From Sphingobacterium puteale (GTDB lineage: Bacteria; Bacteroidota; Bacteroidia; Sphingobacteriales; Sphingobacteriaceae), in the NCBI RefSeq assembly GCF_003627955.1, contig NZ_RBWS01000009.1:62001-126000 (forward strand): a stretch of 64,000 bases of DNA, given 5' to 3'. The notes under the pieces are model-generated. The model searched no databases. It was not told where the DNA came from and saw only the letters and a list, made by a program, of their open reading frames with translations. The translations under genes and the position numbers were made by a program. Shown piece by piece: positions 44,989 to 54,868 of the stretch. The stretch's first letter is position 1. Every line of letters begins with the position of its first letter.

Positions 44989-45513
44989 TTACCTATTTCT
45001 AACAATAACAGTATCGTTGTTGTTATTATAACGCAAATGTGCTAGAAGATCCAACTTTTTCAAGCTTTCTGACAAATCTTTTTGGATTTTTCGGTATCTA
45101 CCCTTGGTAATACTAAGTTCAAGCGCAGTAGAAAGCATTTTCACGCGATTGCCATCTTCATCCAATGGATAGATAAAAAAATAACGTGACCGACCCGTAT
45201 ATTTTGTTGAAAACGTCCGATGGGTAAAGGTGTCATAGGTCGGACCTACGACAAATTCATGATCTATATAGTGAAATGATTGGGACTGTTGAAAGTTTTG
45301 GCGGAGTTCCAGACGATCGGCATAGATGGTTAATTTGGTTCCAAATCTTTCGTAAAGGCAATAGCAAAAGAAGAGAAAGGAAAATAAAGCAAAGCCTATA
45401 AAAACCAAGGAAAAATCCCTTTCGACAAATATGAAATAGCAAAGCCCTACCCAGATGATGAGAGGAGATATCATATAAAATGTCCATTGATTATTGGGAT
45501 AGTATACCTTCAC
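44989..45513 (-). CDS. Small membrane protein with PH-like C-terminal region
   Basis: This 174-residue protein starts at GTG 45513, the first possible start after an in-frame stop. Two membrane helices lie at about residues 12-30 and 35-55 (SPLIIWVGLCYFIFV, LVFIGFALFSFLFFCYCLY). They are followed by a beta-rich cytoplasmic part (GTKLTIYADRLELRQNF) like bacterial PH-type domains. No function can be given. It may form an operon with the similarly built gene upstream (45587-46105). Confidence 0.6.
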   Translation of the reverse strand: MKVYYPNNQWTFYMISPLIIWVGLCYFIFVERDFSLVFIGFALFSFLFFCYCLYERFGTKLTIYADRLELRQNFQQSQSFHYIDHEFVVGPTYDTFTHRTFSTKYTGRSRYFFIYPLDEDGNRVKMLSTALELSITKGRYRKIQKDLSESLKKLDLLAHLRYNNNNDTVIVRNR

Positions 45514-45586
45514 GTATTATTTTTTATTCTATTTAAAATCTTGTTGTTATTTTGGATCAGGTCGAGAACGTTAATCTGTTTCAGTT

Positions 45587-46105
45587 TTAAAGCTTCCTTG
45601 TGTAAGACATGGTCTCGATAGGATTACCAAAGATCTTCTTGCTACCTTTTTGTTGGACGAAGGATCTTTGCTGCGCTATTTCGGCAGCAATCCCGTAAAT
45701 GATTTGCATATCCTGTTGGGGGTGGATCGTTATGATTAACTGTCCTTGCCGGTCGAAAAGCTGAAGCTGATTAACCAATGAATGGTTTATTTTCATGCTA
45801 TAAATGTCTTCTAGGAGGATGTCCTGATCCGGTTTCCTCTTTTGTTTGATCAGTATATGCTGAGAATCGATATGTACTTCTATTTTGGGGTTAATTATCT
45901 GCAGGATCACAACAAATGGACCAATAACAATGATGGCGACCAAGAAGCCCAGCCCTTTCGCTGAGCCAAAGTCATTGACAGCATCAGCCATACGATTTAT
46001 GCCACCATAGATAAGGCTGAAAATAGTAAAAACAATAATCAAATAGCTAAATCCAAAGATTAAGCCCTTTTTAACGTTATGTGATTTAAATTGAAAAGTC
46101 TTCAT
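45587..46105 (-). CDS. Small membrane protein, same architecture as its neighbour
   Basis: This 172-residue protein has two N-terminal membrane helices (GLIFGFSYLIIVFTIFSLIY, AKGLGFLVAIIVIGPFVVIL). A beta-rich soluble part follows (VHIDSQHILIKQKRKPDQ, LLEDIYSMKINHSLVNQLQL) resembling a PH-like fold. Function is unknown. It precedes the 44989-45513 gene by 73 bp on the same strand, suggesting a two-gene unit of related proteins. Confidence 0.65.
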   Translation of the reverse strand: MKTFQFKSHNVKKGLIFGFSYLIIVFTIFSLIYGGINRMADAVNDFGSAKGLGFLVAIIVIGPFVVILQIINPKIEVHIDSQHILIKQKRKPDQDILLEDIYSMKINHSLVNQLQLFDRQGQLIITIHPQQDMQIIYGIAAEIAQQRSFVQQKGSKKIFGNPIETMSYTRKL

Positions 46106-46143
46106 AAGTCAAATTCTCACTGTTTATCTTCCCTTTTAATATT

Positions 46144-46183
46144 CATTAATTGGATAAATATAAATATCTTTATCCAATTAATG
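46144..46183. promoter_or_regulatory. 15-bp inverted repeat in a divergent promoter
   Basis: CATTAATTGGATAAA (46144-46158) and its exact reverse complement (46169-46183) flank a 10-nt spacer. The dyad lies between divergent genes starting at 46105 (minus) and 46232 (plus), as an operator for both would. Confidence 0.65.
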
Positions 46184-46231
46184 CTATATAAGCGAACAAG
46201 AAAGCAATCATTATTTTAAAAGCGCTGAAAC

Positions 46232-47053
46232 TTGGGAAACAGTATCCAAATCGAACGGAAAAATTTAGGTAAAAAGGGGAATTATTTCATATTGGTATTG
46301 TATGGACTAATTTTCACTGTAGGTTTGCTTTCTGTTTTTTTGGAGTGGAAATCAGGTATCGTTTCTGTCGTCTGTGCGATTGCTAGCTATTTTCTGAATC
46401 GCAAAATAAATCTGATCGTATATCTGAAATGGTTTTCCATTGCTTTGGTTCTCTTGGGACTGCTCGTATCCTGGTTGTTACAGCTGTCTTTTTGGATGTT
46501 TATCCTTCAATTTCTGGCATTAAGTTGTATTCATGCTCTGGTAGCTCTAATAGCGACTATTCGGGATGATCATACGAACATTATTTTTTCACTGAATGCG
46601 GATAACTTCTCCTGTCTCTGTCCCGGAGGTGATTATAAAGGGTATGCTCTTAACCCAATGGGGTATAGGAAATACTTTAAGACAAAGGATATTGATAGCA
46701 TTCAACAGGACGAGCGTGGATTGCTCATTGTTGTAAAAGGAGAGATTTTGCGACCACGGGAATTAACAACATCTGAAATAACACAAATTTTAGCCTACTT
46801 CAATGCCGGAGAGTTTAACGTGGTCGAGGCTATTCCTACTCGTGAAATTCGTCAGACTGAGACCGAATTGGCATGGGTGAAAATTCTGGTCATTGGTGTT
46901 CCAGTTCTGTTAGGTTCGCTGTCGGCTTACTTTTTTGGTGATAACGGACGAAATACGGTCGTCAGTATGATCAGTTTATTATTGCCCTTCCTGTTGATTC
47001 CGCTGCTGTTGAAACTGTTCAATAGATGGAAACGTCGGTCAGAAAAGAAGTAA
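46232..47053 (+). CDS. Unknown multi-helix membrane protein
   Basis: This 273-residue protein probably starts at TTG 46232; an in-frame stop lies two codons upstream and the next ATG would remove the first helices. Hydrophobic helices lie at about residues 18-35, 38-52, 60-85, 88-108 and two near the C-terminus (VLLGSLSAYFFGD, MISLLLPFLLIPLLLKLF). A soluble beta-rich insert (IIFSLNADNFSCLCPGGDYK, IDSIQQDERGLLIVVKGEIL) resembles those of the two divergent neighbours. All three may belong together. Function is unknown. Confidence 0.65.
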   Translation: MGNSIQIERKNLGKKGNYFILVLYGLIFTVGLLSVFLEWKSGIVSVVCAIASYFLNRKINLIVYLKWFSIALVLLGLLVSWLLQLSFWMFILQFLALSCIHALVALIATIRDDHTNIIFSLNADNFSCLCPGGDYKGYALNPMGYRKYFKTKDIDSIQQDERGLLIVVKGEILRPRELTTSEITQILAYFNAGEFNVVEAIPTREIRQTETELAWVKILVIGVPVLLGSLSAYFFGDNGRNTVVSMISLLLPFLLIPLLLKLFNRWKRRSEKK

Positions 47054-47056
47054 GGA

Positions 47057-48391
47057 TTATTTTAGAAAATTAGCATACCAGTGACCTGAGGATTTTATAA
47101 TGCGTTGCTGGTTTTGAAAATCTACATATACCAACCCAAATCGTGGCCGATATCCTTCCGCCCATTCAAAATTGTCTAAAAAAGTCCAGACAAAGTAGCC
47201 TTTCACATTTACGCCTTCTTCTTTTGCCTGATAGACATGTTGTATGGCTTCCTGCAGGTAGTTCAATCTTTTGGGGTCATGTACCTGTCCATGCTCAATC
47301 TGGTCCTTAAAAGCAGCTCCATTTTCGGTGACAATGAGTGGGGGGATATTAGGGTAGCTACTGAATTTTTTCAGCATTTGATAAATGGAGCTGGGGTATA
47401 CTTCCCAGTTCATTTCGGTCATTTCAACTTTACGTTCCTTGGCTGTTACGATCTTTGCCTGAAGATAGGGAACAAACATGGCGTAACGAATCATCTCACG
47501 GGTATAATTTTGAATACCGATAAAGTCCATGTCAAACTTTAAATCGTTCTCATCACCTTGTTTGATGTATTTTTCAATTCGATTGAGAATTTTGATTTCC
47601 TGTGTGGGGTAGCCCATCCCCAGTAGTGGCTCGATAAACAATCTATTGAGTAATACATCGGCTTTTTTTGCCGCAATCACATCTTTTTCTCTTGCTGTGA
47701 AGGCTTCAACATGGGAACAGGAAAAAGTCGTGCCCACCCGACTGTCCGGTTGTAAGGATTTTATGATCCTAGCGCCATGGGCTTGTGCTAATGCAGCATG
47801 ATGAGCCGCCGCAAGAAAGTTGCCCAAACCTTTTCTTTCCGGAGCATGTACACCAAAGAAGTATCCTGCAGCCGTAAATACGGTTGGCTCATTAAGCACC
47901 ATCCAATTTTTTACACGATCTCCATAACGGGCAACACATGTGGATACAAATTCACCAAACCAATCTTTGACATCACGGTTGACCCAGCCGCCTTTTTTTT
48001 CCAGCGCATAGGGGAGATCCCAGTGATATAGAGTAACCCAAGGTGTAATCCCCAGTTCCAGTGAGAGGTCGATCAGGCGATCATAGAAATCCATACCTGA
48101 CTGATTGGGCTGCCCAATACCATTCGGTAGGATACGGCTCCAGGATAAGGAAAAACGATAGTTAGGAATATGCATACCTTGCATTAGTGCCAGATCCTGC
48201 ATGTAACGATTGTAGAAATCACAGGCCTGATCGCCATGTTGATTCTGAAATATCCGGTTTCTCTTTTTTACAAAAATATCCCATATAGAAGGGCCTTTGC
48301 CATGTTGATCATGTGCCCCCTCGATTTGATAGGCTGCGGTAGACACACCCCACATAAAATCTTTGCCAAAGGCATCTTTGGTTAAATGCAT
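47057..48391 (-). CDS. bglB: GH1 beta-glucosidase
   Basis: This 444-residue cytoplasmic glycoside hydrolase hydrolyses beta-glucosides. The GH1 N-terminus is FGKDFMWGVSTAAYQIEGAH. The acid/base is Glu168 in NWMVLNEPTVF and the nucleophile is Glu356 in PLIVTENGAAF. WTFLDNFEWAEGYRPRFGLV near the C-terminus forms the aglycone site. No signal peptide is seen. It could finish the breakdown of cello- or laminari-oligosaccharides released by the GH-A/GH16 enzyme 12 kb away, but linkage is only by distance. It converges with the membrane-protein gene, 3 bp between stops. Confidence 0.93.
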   Translation of the reverse strand: MHLTKDAFGKDFMWGVSTAAYQIEGAHDQHGKGPSIWDIFVKKRNRIFQNQHGDQACDFYNRYMQDLALMQGMHIPNYRFSLSWSRILPNGIGQPNQSGMDFYDRLIDLSLELGITPWVTLYHWDLPYALEKKGGWVNRDVKDWFGEFVSTCVARYGDRVKNWMVLNEPTVFTAAGYFFGVHAPERKGLGNFLAAAHHAALAQAHGARIIKSLQPDSRVGTTFSCSHVEAFTAREKDVIAAKKADVLLNRLFIEPLLGMGYPTQEIKILNRIEKYIKQGDENDLKFDMDFIGIQNYTREMIRYAMFVPYLQAKIVTAKERKVEMTEMNWEVYPSSIYQMLKKFSSYPNIPPLIVTENGAAFKDQIEHGQVHDPKRLNYLQEAIQHVYQAKEEGVNVKGYFVWTFLDNFEWAEGYRPRFGLVYVDFQNQQRIIKSSGHWYANFLK

Positions 48392-48829
48392 TTATCGAAA
48401 TATAGCTATCGGATGTGTCATCCGACCTGAATATGAATTAATTTTTGTGGAATCTTAGTGGTGAATAGAATGAACTGAACCGACCTAAAAAGATTCTAAA
48501 TATAATCCGTTGGAAAAAATAGTTGATCGTTTTCATAATTGATACATTAAAGTGTTAACTGCATTAATTATTCTATTATAAAGGAACGAAACTGATATTA
48601 ACTGGATATGAATTATTTATTAAATATATAAAAAAATATTTATTTATCATTTAGTGATACCTAGCAATCAAATTGTACAATATCAGTCTTAAAAATAAAA
48701 GAAATAGAATATGCTTCAGCATGTATGTCCTCAGGGAAGTATTTTTTTTAACAGTTATGGAATATGCTAATTTATCGCATCCTTTCGAAAAAAAACAGGA
48801 TATTTAATAAATATTTAGCGTCATATTTT
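48392..48829. promoter_or_regulatory. AT-rich intergenic region upstream of the A2M gene
   Basis: This 438-bp gap between divergent genes is very AT-rich. It contains TAAATAT/ATATTTA arms (48621-48627 and 48636-48642), a 10-bp palindrome ATTGTACAAT (48672-48681) and ATGCT-2nt-AGCAT (48711-48722). No gene is supported. The promoters of both flanking genes must be here, but I cannot assign them. Confidence 0.4.
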
Positions 48830-51800
48830 ATGAAAAAATATATTTGGTTATTGTTGATATGTATCCCGGTCTTGGGATTTTCACAAGAGCTTGGTTCACA
48901 CAAGCAGTTGACAAAGTGGGACGAAGTCGAACGGCTTATTTCCATAAAAAACTATGAGCAGACGTTACCCTTATTAGCCGATATCAAAGCCGAAGCTAGA
49001 CGCGCCAAGGATCATGCTGAATGGATACGGGCATTTTTGGCGGAGAGCAAAGTATTGGAAGTAAATCAATCCGGGGATTCTACTTTTCTGCGTATTCAGA
49101 ATCATTTTGATGACAATATCCGGACAGCTGAAAAGGTAGAAAAAGCGGTCCTTCAAAATTTTTATGCTAGCTATCTATTTTCCAATATCAACCAGTATGT
49201 AAGTAAAAGCCAAAACAAATTTGTGGCAAAAGATGCAAAAGGTAAAATACATATGATAGATTCTATTTTTCGTCTGTCAATTTCGGATACAAACGGATTG
49301 AGTACCCAACCCATAACACGTTGGAAAGGTCTGTTTGTCGAAACCCGGAACCTCAGTCTGAATCCTACACTGTACCATTTTCTAAGCTACCAATACCTAG
49401 ATTTTTTGAATACATTAAAGGGTGTCAACAGAACTAATAGAGATAAACTTGAAGAGAGATTGTTAACGATCAGTACCGAAAATAATTATCTGGATGCACG
49501 TAGCTATATCATGTCCAAAGATTGGAAATGGAATCATATCGAAGAAAGAGTGGACGAGTACTTGAAAAATATAGCGAGCAATAAAAGTGACTATAACGCT
49601 TTTTTATTGTATCAGATAGCGACGGCTTTCAATGATATCGGAAAGAAGCCTACGGCAGTTACCTATCTTGAAAAAGCCTTACAAGAGTACCCAAAATCGC
49701 CTTGGATTTCGAATGCCGTTAATTTAATGAAGGAAATTAAGAAGGCTTCCATTACCTTAAATTACAAGAGAACGGCACCGACTGACGAATACGTACCGGT
49801 CCAAATCTATCACACAAATGTAGACAGCCTTTACATCAGGGTGTATAATACAAGCCTGATGCCGAGGCGTTCAAAGAACTATACGGTAAAATATGATTCC
49901 CTCAATTATCGGACGACCCTAGATGCGTTGCTGGTCTATGAGGAACAAGTTCCATTGAAAGCGTTTGTTGATTATACGACGCACAGTACAATTTATAAAA
50001 TTAATCCCCTTAAAGCGGGTACTTATACCATTTTGGTCGGGAATAATAAGTTTTTTCACGATAATGGGCAGGATAAGGATGTCGCTGTATCCCAGCTTAT
50101 CATTTCAGATGTATTTATACCCGGAAATATAGCTGTAAAATCTACCGATGAGTTTATATATTCGGGGTTGTTATTGAATAGAAAAACCGGAGCACCCTAT
50201 ACGAATCAAAGCGCAACATTGTACCAGCTTGTAGACAATGCTCTTCCTAAATTGATCGCGCAATTAAAGACCGATGCTGTTGGCGAATTCAGCTTTAAGG
50301 CGACTTACTCGCCCAAAAATGAGGGTTACCTACGTAATCATGCATTATTGCTATCTGGGGAAAAAACATTAATTCCTTTGGATAACGAAAATCAAGTCTA
50401 TTATCAAAACAACCTACGCCAATCAGCCGAAAGCAATAATAAGCGGAATATGCGTGCACTCAGCTTGTTGGATAGAGCAATCTACCGACCGGGTCAAATC
50501 GTTTATTTTAAGACAATTCTTTACGATGATCATGTACAGCAGGGCAAGGTTTTAGAAAAGCAGAGTGTTAAAATTTATTTGCAGGATGCCAATCGCCAGA
50601 AAATCGACTCGGTAAACTTGACAACAAATCTGTTTGGGTCTGCCAACGCGAGTTTCCAGCTGCCGTCAAAGGCATTGAATGGAAACTATAACCTCTTGGT
50701 ATTTTATGGCTCAAAACAGCTTGATCAACACTATTTCCGGGTCGAAGAATATAAGCGACCGACATTTGAAGTAGTTTTTGAGCCGAATAAAATGACTTAT
50801 ACAGCAAAAGATACTGCAATATTTGTTGGCAAAGCAGAGAGTTTGGCTGGCGTATCGCTAGTCGGTGCCACAGTCAAGTATAAAGTATCATTCTATCATG
50901 TGAAGGAAGAAAAGAATATTGTTTATAGCGATTCAACAACAACAGTTGATGAAAAAGGAAATTTTTACATTCGGGTACCCCTGATGGATAGCCAGTTTGC
51001 CGGACTGAAAGACTATGTATTGACATATCAGGCTGAGGTGGTGAATCAGACAGGGGAGATGCAATCGGCTTCCGGCGGTTATGTTTATTCGTCCCGTCCA
51101 TGGCAGCTGCAGATTCAGGTTCCTGCTCTTATGGAAGAAAAGAAATGGCGCGATATTACGATCTTAAAACAAAATCAAAATGGTTTTCCGATGAAATTCG
51201 ACGGAAAGGTCACGATTTATAAGTTGGAAGATACCAGCATTCCTTTGACAGCGGAATACCGGGAAAGTTTTGGAAGGGCAGAATATCATCTGCTTTCAAA
51301 AGAGCTTTATAGTAAGTATTTTCCACTTTATTTTGATCCGGTCTCGCTCCAAAAAGAAGAGAAAAAGATTAAGATAGCCAGTTATGATTTAGATGACGAA
51401 GATACGAGTAAGATCATACTTGACTCATTAAAATTCAACTGGGGAAGATACGAGATCGAAGCCATTAGTATACGGGATGGGGATACCGTACGGGCGGTCG
51501 GCTATACGAATTTATACCGGTCGAAAGATAAGAAATTAAAAGAGCAAGAGTTTTTCACTTACCGGTTGGAGAAAGACAGATATAAGATCGGTGATCGGGT
51601 CACCATCATGCTGCAGACTGATGTGAAAAATGCAAGGAAACTGTTGTTAATGCGCGAGAGAAATTCGCAAAAATTAGATACAAAAATCCTGAATTGGAAA
51701 AATGGTCGTATTGACTATCAATTTGTATTGGATGAAAAAGATGTCATCGGTCAATTACAGCTGAATGCACTTTTTGTTGTCAATAATCAACTGATGCTGT

Positions 51801-54679
51801 CACAAATTATAATTCCTGTTTTTCAACAGAATAAGGAGTTAACGATTCAAACCAGGACATTTCGCGATAAAATAAAGCCCGGTCAAAAAGAAAAATGGAG
51901 CTTTATGGTAAAACAGGAGGATAAAACAATAGCGACAGAAGTGTTGGCAACGATGTATGACGCCTCGTTGGATGCATTTGCCAGTAATGCTTTCGGTTCT
52001 TTTCAGTTGCGTTATCCTTATTATCAAAGGTCCAATTATTACTACATCAACAATGCTTTTAGACAACAGATCAGTTCAAGAAACATGTTTATCTCTTATT
52101 ACTTCGGTCCTGATGCCGATAATCAACGGGATCAGATTTATGACTATGGTTTGTTATCAAACCGCGGGGGCTATAGGGGCAGCGTTCTGGAGCGGGACGA
52201 CTCCTTATATGAAGTAGTAGATAACCAAGCGTACATGTCAACCGTGAGTATGTACGACGAGTTGCGGGATCCGGGACTGCGGGCCGAAGTTGGCGCGATA
52301 CGCATCCGCGGTGCTGCAAGTGTAGCAAAACAGTCTCGACCTTTACCTGCCTCTGCGTTGTTGAATGAACCGCCAGTTATGGGGATTACAGCAAATGAGA
52401 AGCTTGCCGAATTTGGAATGGGTGCTATTGAAATGGACGCCGCCGCAGATAATCCGTTAAAGCAGATTAAGGCACGTACCAATCTTCAGGAAACGGCTTT
52501 CTTCTTTCCCAATTTATATACCGATGAAGCGGGTAATATCAGTTTTGAATTTGATAGTCCCGAAGCATTGACAAAATGGAAATTGTTACTTTTTGCGCAT
52601 ACTCAGGAGTTGGCATCAGCTGGAGGTACCTATTTTACACAAACACAAAAACAGCTGATGGTGCGCCCGAATATTCCACGCTATTTTAGAACCAATGACC
52701 AGATTACGATCAAGGCGCAAATTCAAAATTTGACGAAGGAGCGCATGCAGGTAAATACAACAATAGAACTTATTGATCCACGGAATAATCAGGTCGTTTC
52801 GGCCGCTTTTCGCGTTGACTCCGTGTTAAAAAACTTTAGTGTGGCAGCATCCAATAACACAATCGCGGAATGGACATTGAAAATCCCAGCTGAATATCCA
52901 ACAATTCAGGTTCGTATCGTTGCAGCAGGCAAGGAGTTTTCTGATGGTGAAATTATTGAAATTCCGGTATTACCGAATAAAATTCTGGTTGCTGATTCGG
53001 AAAAAATTATTCTAAAAGCAGGAGAGTCCAAAACATATACATTAAAAGGAAATGCGAAGGACAACCTCATGGGGAGGGTACAGGTACAAAGCAATCCCAT
53101 ACTGGAAATACTTTCGGCACTGGACTACCTGAAAAACTATCCGTATGAATGTAATGAACAACTGAGCAGCAAATGGTTTGGTCTCAAAATGGCGCAATAC
53201 ATACAGCTACATTATCCAGCAGTGACGGACTATTTCAAGAAATTGGATGTCGGATCAAAAAAAGGACGATTAGAAGAGAATAGCAGTTTAGAGGAATTTA
53301 AAATGGAAGAAATGCCCTGGCTACGGGACATGCAGGGAGATAAGGAACGGTTGAAAGCAATAGCAGCGTTTTTTAACATTGATATACAATCTGAAATCAG
53401 TGCCATTGAACAGAAGATAAAAAATAATCAGTCAAAAGATGGTTCGTTTGCTTGGTTTGACGGAGGACAGGCCAATACTGAAATCAGCATCCGTATGCTG
53501 GAAATCTTTGGTAAGGTACTCTATTTGGACAGAACCTTGGTCAACAGTGATATGCGAGACCTTGCTTTAAAGCTTACGCAATACCTTGATCGCGATCCGG
53601 CCATATTTTCGCCCAAAGCCAGTGTCAATGTGGGAATAGACTATTTATTTGCACGCAGGTATTGGACTGAATTCAATCCTTTCCCACAAGATTCGCTTCG
53701 ATTAGTACAGCATAAAATGCTTAATTCCTCCTTAAGCAGTGCCAGTCTAAGTGCTGGACTGGCAGCTAAAGCATGGATTGTTAACCAGCTCTTTGGACAA
53801 GGTAAACAAAGTATGGAAATCAAAAATAGACTTGATCAAGAGGCTATTGTCGATGCACAAAAAGGAATGTATTGGAAAAGTAATTTGAATCAATACAATA
53901 AAATTAGTTTACAATCTTATCTTGTGGAAGCTTACAAACTAAATGATCCGACCAAACTAAATGAAATTACTCAATGGATCTATTATAACAAACAGGCCAA
54001 TCATTGGTATAGCACCTGGATGACAGCAGATGCCCTATATGCGTTGTTATTGGCAAACAATCCGAAGGATTTTGTTCCTGGGAACACCGTGCGTGTTTGG
54101 GTGAATAAGGAAGAGGCTGACCTCAGCAATAATGTTCTGGGAGAAGTCAGTAAGCAATTTGATCGAGCGGAACTGCAAACTGATAAGGCTATTCAAATAC
54201 AAAACCACAATGATAGAGTTATTTTCGGGAGTATTGTCCATCAGTATTTTGCTGATCTCGACCAGGTGAAATCCAGTACCAATGCGCTCTCGGTTCAGAA
54301 AGTATATCTGGTAGAGCGGAAAGGGGAATGGGTAGAATCCAAGGAAGCTAAGTTGGGCGAACGGATCAAAGTTAGGATTACAGTGATCAATGATGACCCC
54401 ATTCAATATGTTCATCTGAAAGATAGCCGCCCGGCCGGTGTAGAACCCATCTATAGCCCTTCTGGATACCAATGGCGAAAAGGGTATTATTTTAGTTTGA
54501 AAGATGCTTCGACAAATTACTTTATGGATCGCCTGTCAAAGGGAAAATCCACCTATGAGTATGAGGTTAAAGCGAACAATCCGGGCACATTTAATTCGGG
54601 AATCACTACGGTAGGATGTATGTATGATCCCGCTATTAATGCACATAGTGCAAATACCATATTGACCATTATTCCTTAA
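48830..54679 (+). CDS. Large alpha-2-macroglobulin with intact thioester
   Basis: From ATG 48830 the protein has 1949 residues, begins MKKYIWLLLICIPVLGFSQE (type I signal peptide, no lipobox), and is longer than most bacterial A2Ms. An ATG 66 bp upstream gives no usable signal. MG1/MG2-like domains fill the first half (AIYRPGQIVYFKTILYDD). The A2M core is NLYTDEAGNISFEFDSPEAL with TKWKLLLFAHT. The thioester motif is YPYECNEQL, with Cys1441 and the Gln three positions on, and alpha/alpha-toroid repeats follow. Such proteins trap proteases in the periplasm or on the surface. No penicillin-binding protein 1C gene, its common partner in proteobacteria, is adjacent. Confidence 0.92.
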   Translation: MKKYIWLLLICIPVLGFSQELGSHKQLTKWDEVERLISIKNYEQTLPLLADIKAEARRAKDHAEWIRAFLAESKVLEVNQSGDSTFLRIQNHFDDNIRTAEKVEKAVLQNFYASYLFSNINQYVSKSQNKFVAKDAKGKIHMIDSIFRLSISDTNGLSTQPITRWKGLFVETRNLSLNPTLYHFLSYQYLDFLNTLKGVNRTNRDKLEERLLTISTENNYLDARSYIMSKDWKWNHIEERVDEYLKNIASNKSDYNAFLLYQIATAFNDIGKKPTAVTYLEKALQEYPKSPWISNAVNLMKEIKKASITLNYKRTAPTDEYVPVQIYHTNVDSLYIRVYNTSLMPRRSKNYTVKYDSLNYRTTLDALLVYEEQVPLKAFVDYTTHSTIYKINPLKAGTYTILVGNNKFFHDNGQDKDVAVSQLIISDVFIPGNIAVKSTDEFIYSGLLLNRKTGAPYTNQSATLYQLVDNALPKLIAQLKTDAVGEFSFKATYSPKNEGYLRNHALLLSGEKTLIPLDNENQVYYQNNLRQSAESNNKRNMRALSLLDRAIYRPGQIVYFKTILYDDHVQQGKVLEKQSVKIYLQDANRQKIDSVNLTTNLFGSANASFQLPSKALNGNYNLLVFYGSKQLDQHYFRVEEYKRPTFEVVFEPNKMTYTAKDTAIFVGKAESLAGVSLVGATVKYKVSFYHVKEEKNIVYSDSTTTVDEKGNFYIRVPLMDSQFAGLKDYVLTYQAEVVNQTGEMQSASGGYVYSSRPWQLQIQVPALMEEKKWRDITILKQNQNGFPMKFDGKVTIYKLEDTSIPLTAEYRESFGRAEYHLLSKELYSKYFPLYFDPVSLQKEEKKIKIASYDLDDEDTSKIILDSLKFNWGRYEIEAISIRDGDTVRAVGYTNLYRSKDKKLKEQEFFTYRLEKDRYKIGDRVTIMLQTDVKNARKLLLMRERNSQKLDTKILNWKNGRIDYQFVLDEKDVIGQLQLNALFVVNNQLMLSQIIIPVFQQNKELTIQTRTFRDKIKPGQKEKWSFMVKQEDKTIATEVLATMYDASLDAFASNAFGSFQLRYPYYQRSNYYYINNAFRQQISSRNMFISYYFGPDADNQRDQIYDYGLLSNRGGYRGSVLERDDSLYEVVDNQAYMSTVSMYDELRDPGLRAEVGAIRIRGAASVAKQSRPLPASALLNEPPVMGITANEKLAEFGMGAIEMDAAADNPLKQIKARTNLQETAFFFPNLYTDEAGNISFEFDSPEALTKWKLLLFAHTQELASAGGTYFTQTQKQLMVRPNIPRYFRTNDQITIKAQIQNLTKERMQVNTTIELIDPRNNQVVSAAFRVDSVLKNFSVAASNNTIAEWTLKIPAEYPTIQVRIVAAGKEFSDGEIIEIPVLPNKILVADSEKIILKAGESKTYTLKGNAKDNLMGRVQVQSNPILEILSALDYLKNYPYECNEQLSSKWFGLKMAQYIQLHYPAVTDYFKKLDVGSKKGRLEENSSLEEFKMEEMPWLRDMQGDKERLKAIAAFFNIDIQSEISAIEQKIKNNQSKDGSFAWFDGGQANTEISIRMLEIFGKVLYLDRTLVNSDMRDLALKLTQYLDRDPAIFSPKASVNVGIDYLFARRYWTEFNPFPQDSLRLVQHKMLNSSLSSASLSAGLAAKAWIVNQLFGQGKQSMEIKNRLDQEAIVDAQKGMYWKSNLNQYNKISLQSYLVEAYKLNDPTKLNEITQWIYYNKQANHWYSTWMTADALYALLLANNPKDFVPGNTVRVWVNKEEADLSNNVLGEVSKQFDRAELQTDKAIQIQNHNDRVIFGSIVHQYFADLDQVKSSTNALSVQKVYLVERKGEWVESKEAKLGERIKVRITVINDDPIQYVHLKDSRPAGVEPIYSPSGYQWRKGYYFSLKDASTNYFMDRLSKGKSTYEYEVKANNPGTFNSGITTVGCMYDPAINAHSANTILTIIP

Positions 54680-54691
54680 TCGAAATTGCAA

Positions 54692-54732
54692 TAAAAGATC
54701 TGCTTCCGAATTATTCGAAAGTAGATCTTTTT
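54692..54732. terminator. Bidirectional terminator after the A2M gene
   Basis: AAAAGATCT (54693-54701) pairs with AGATCTTTT (54723-54731), with T/A runs on both sides and partial inner pairing. It lies 13 bp beyond the A2M stop and directly before a minus-strand remnant stop. Confidence 0.8.
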
Positions 54733-54738
54733 ACGCTA

Positions 54739-54868
54739 TTATTGCTCACTGATTTCAAAAGACATGTCCCGTACTTCAAATATTACTTTGCCTTGATACG
54801 TGGTATCGAAATCAATTTCTGGAACGTGACAGTTCAAAAGTTGCAAAGGTAGAGTGGGGTTATATGGT
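54739..54868 (-). pseudogene. 3' remnant of a lost minus-strand gene
   Basis: On the minus strand a frame without a start is open for about 42 codons and ends in TAA at 54739-54741, seven bases before the bidirectional terminator. The translation looks like a genuine C-terminus (LQLLNCHVPEIDFDTTYQGK, then VIFEVRDMSFEISEQ). Upstream it runs into a stop where it meets the receptor fragment. The family is not recognised. Position and composition suggest that the body of a gene convergent with A2M was deleted. Confidence 0.45.

Noticed and set aside
48764..48829. N-terminal extension of the A2M protein
   Set aside because: The extension would place 22 charged residues before a clean signal peptide; ATG 48830 is the better start.
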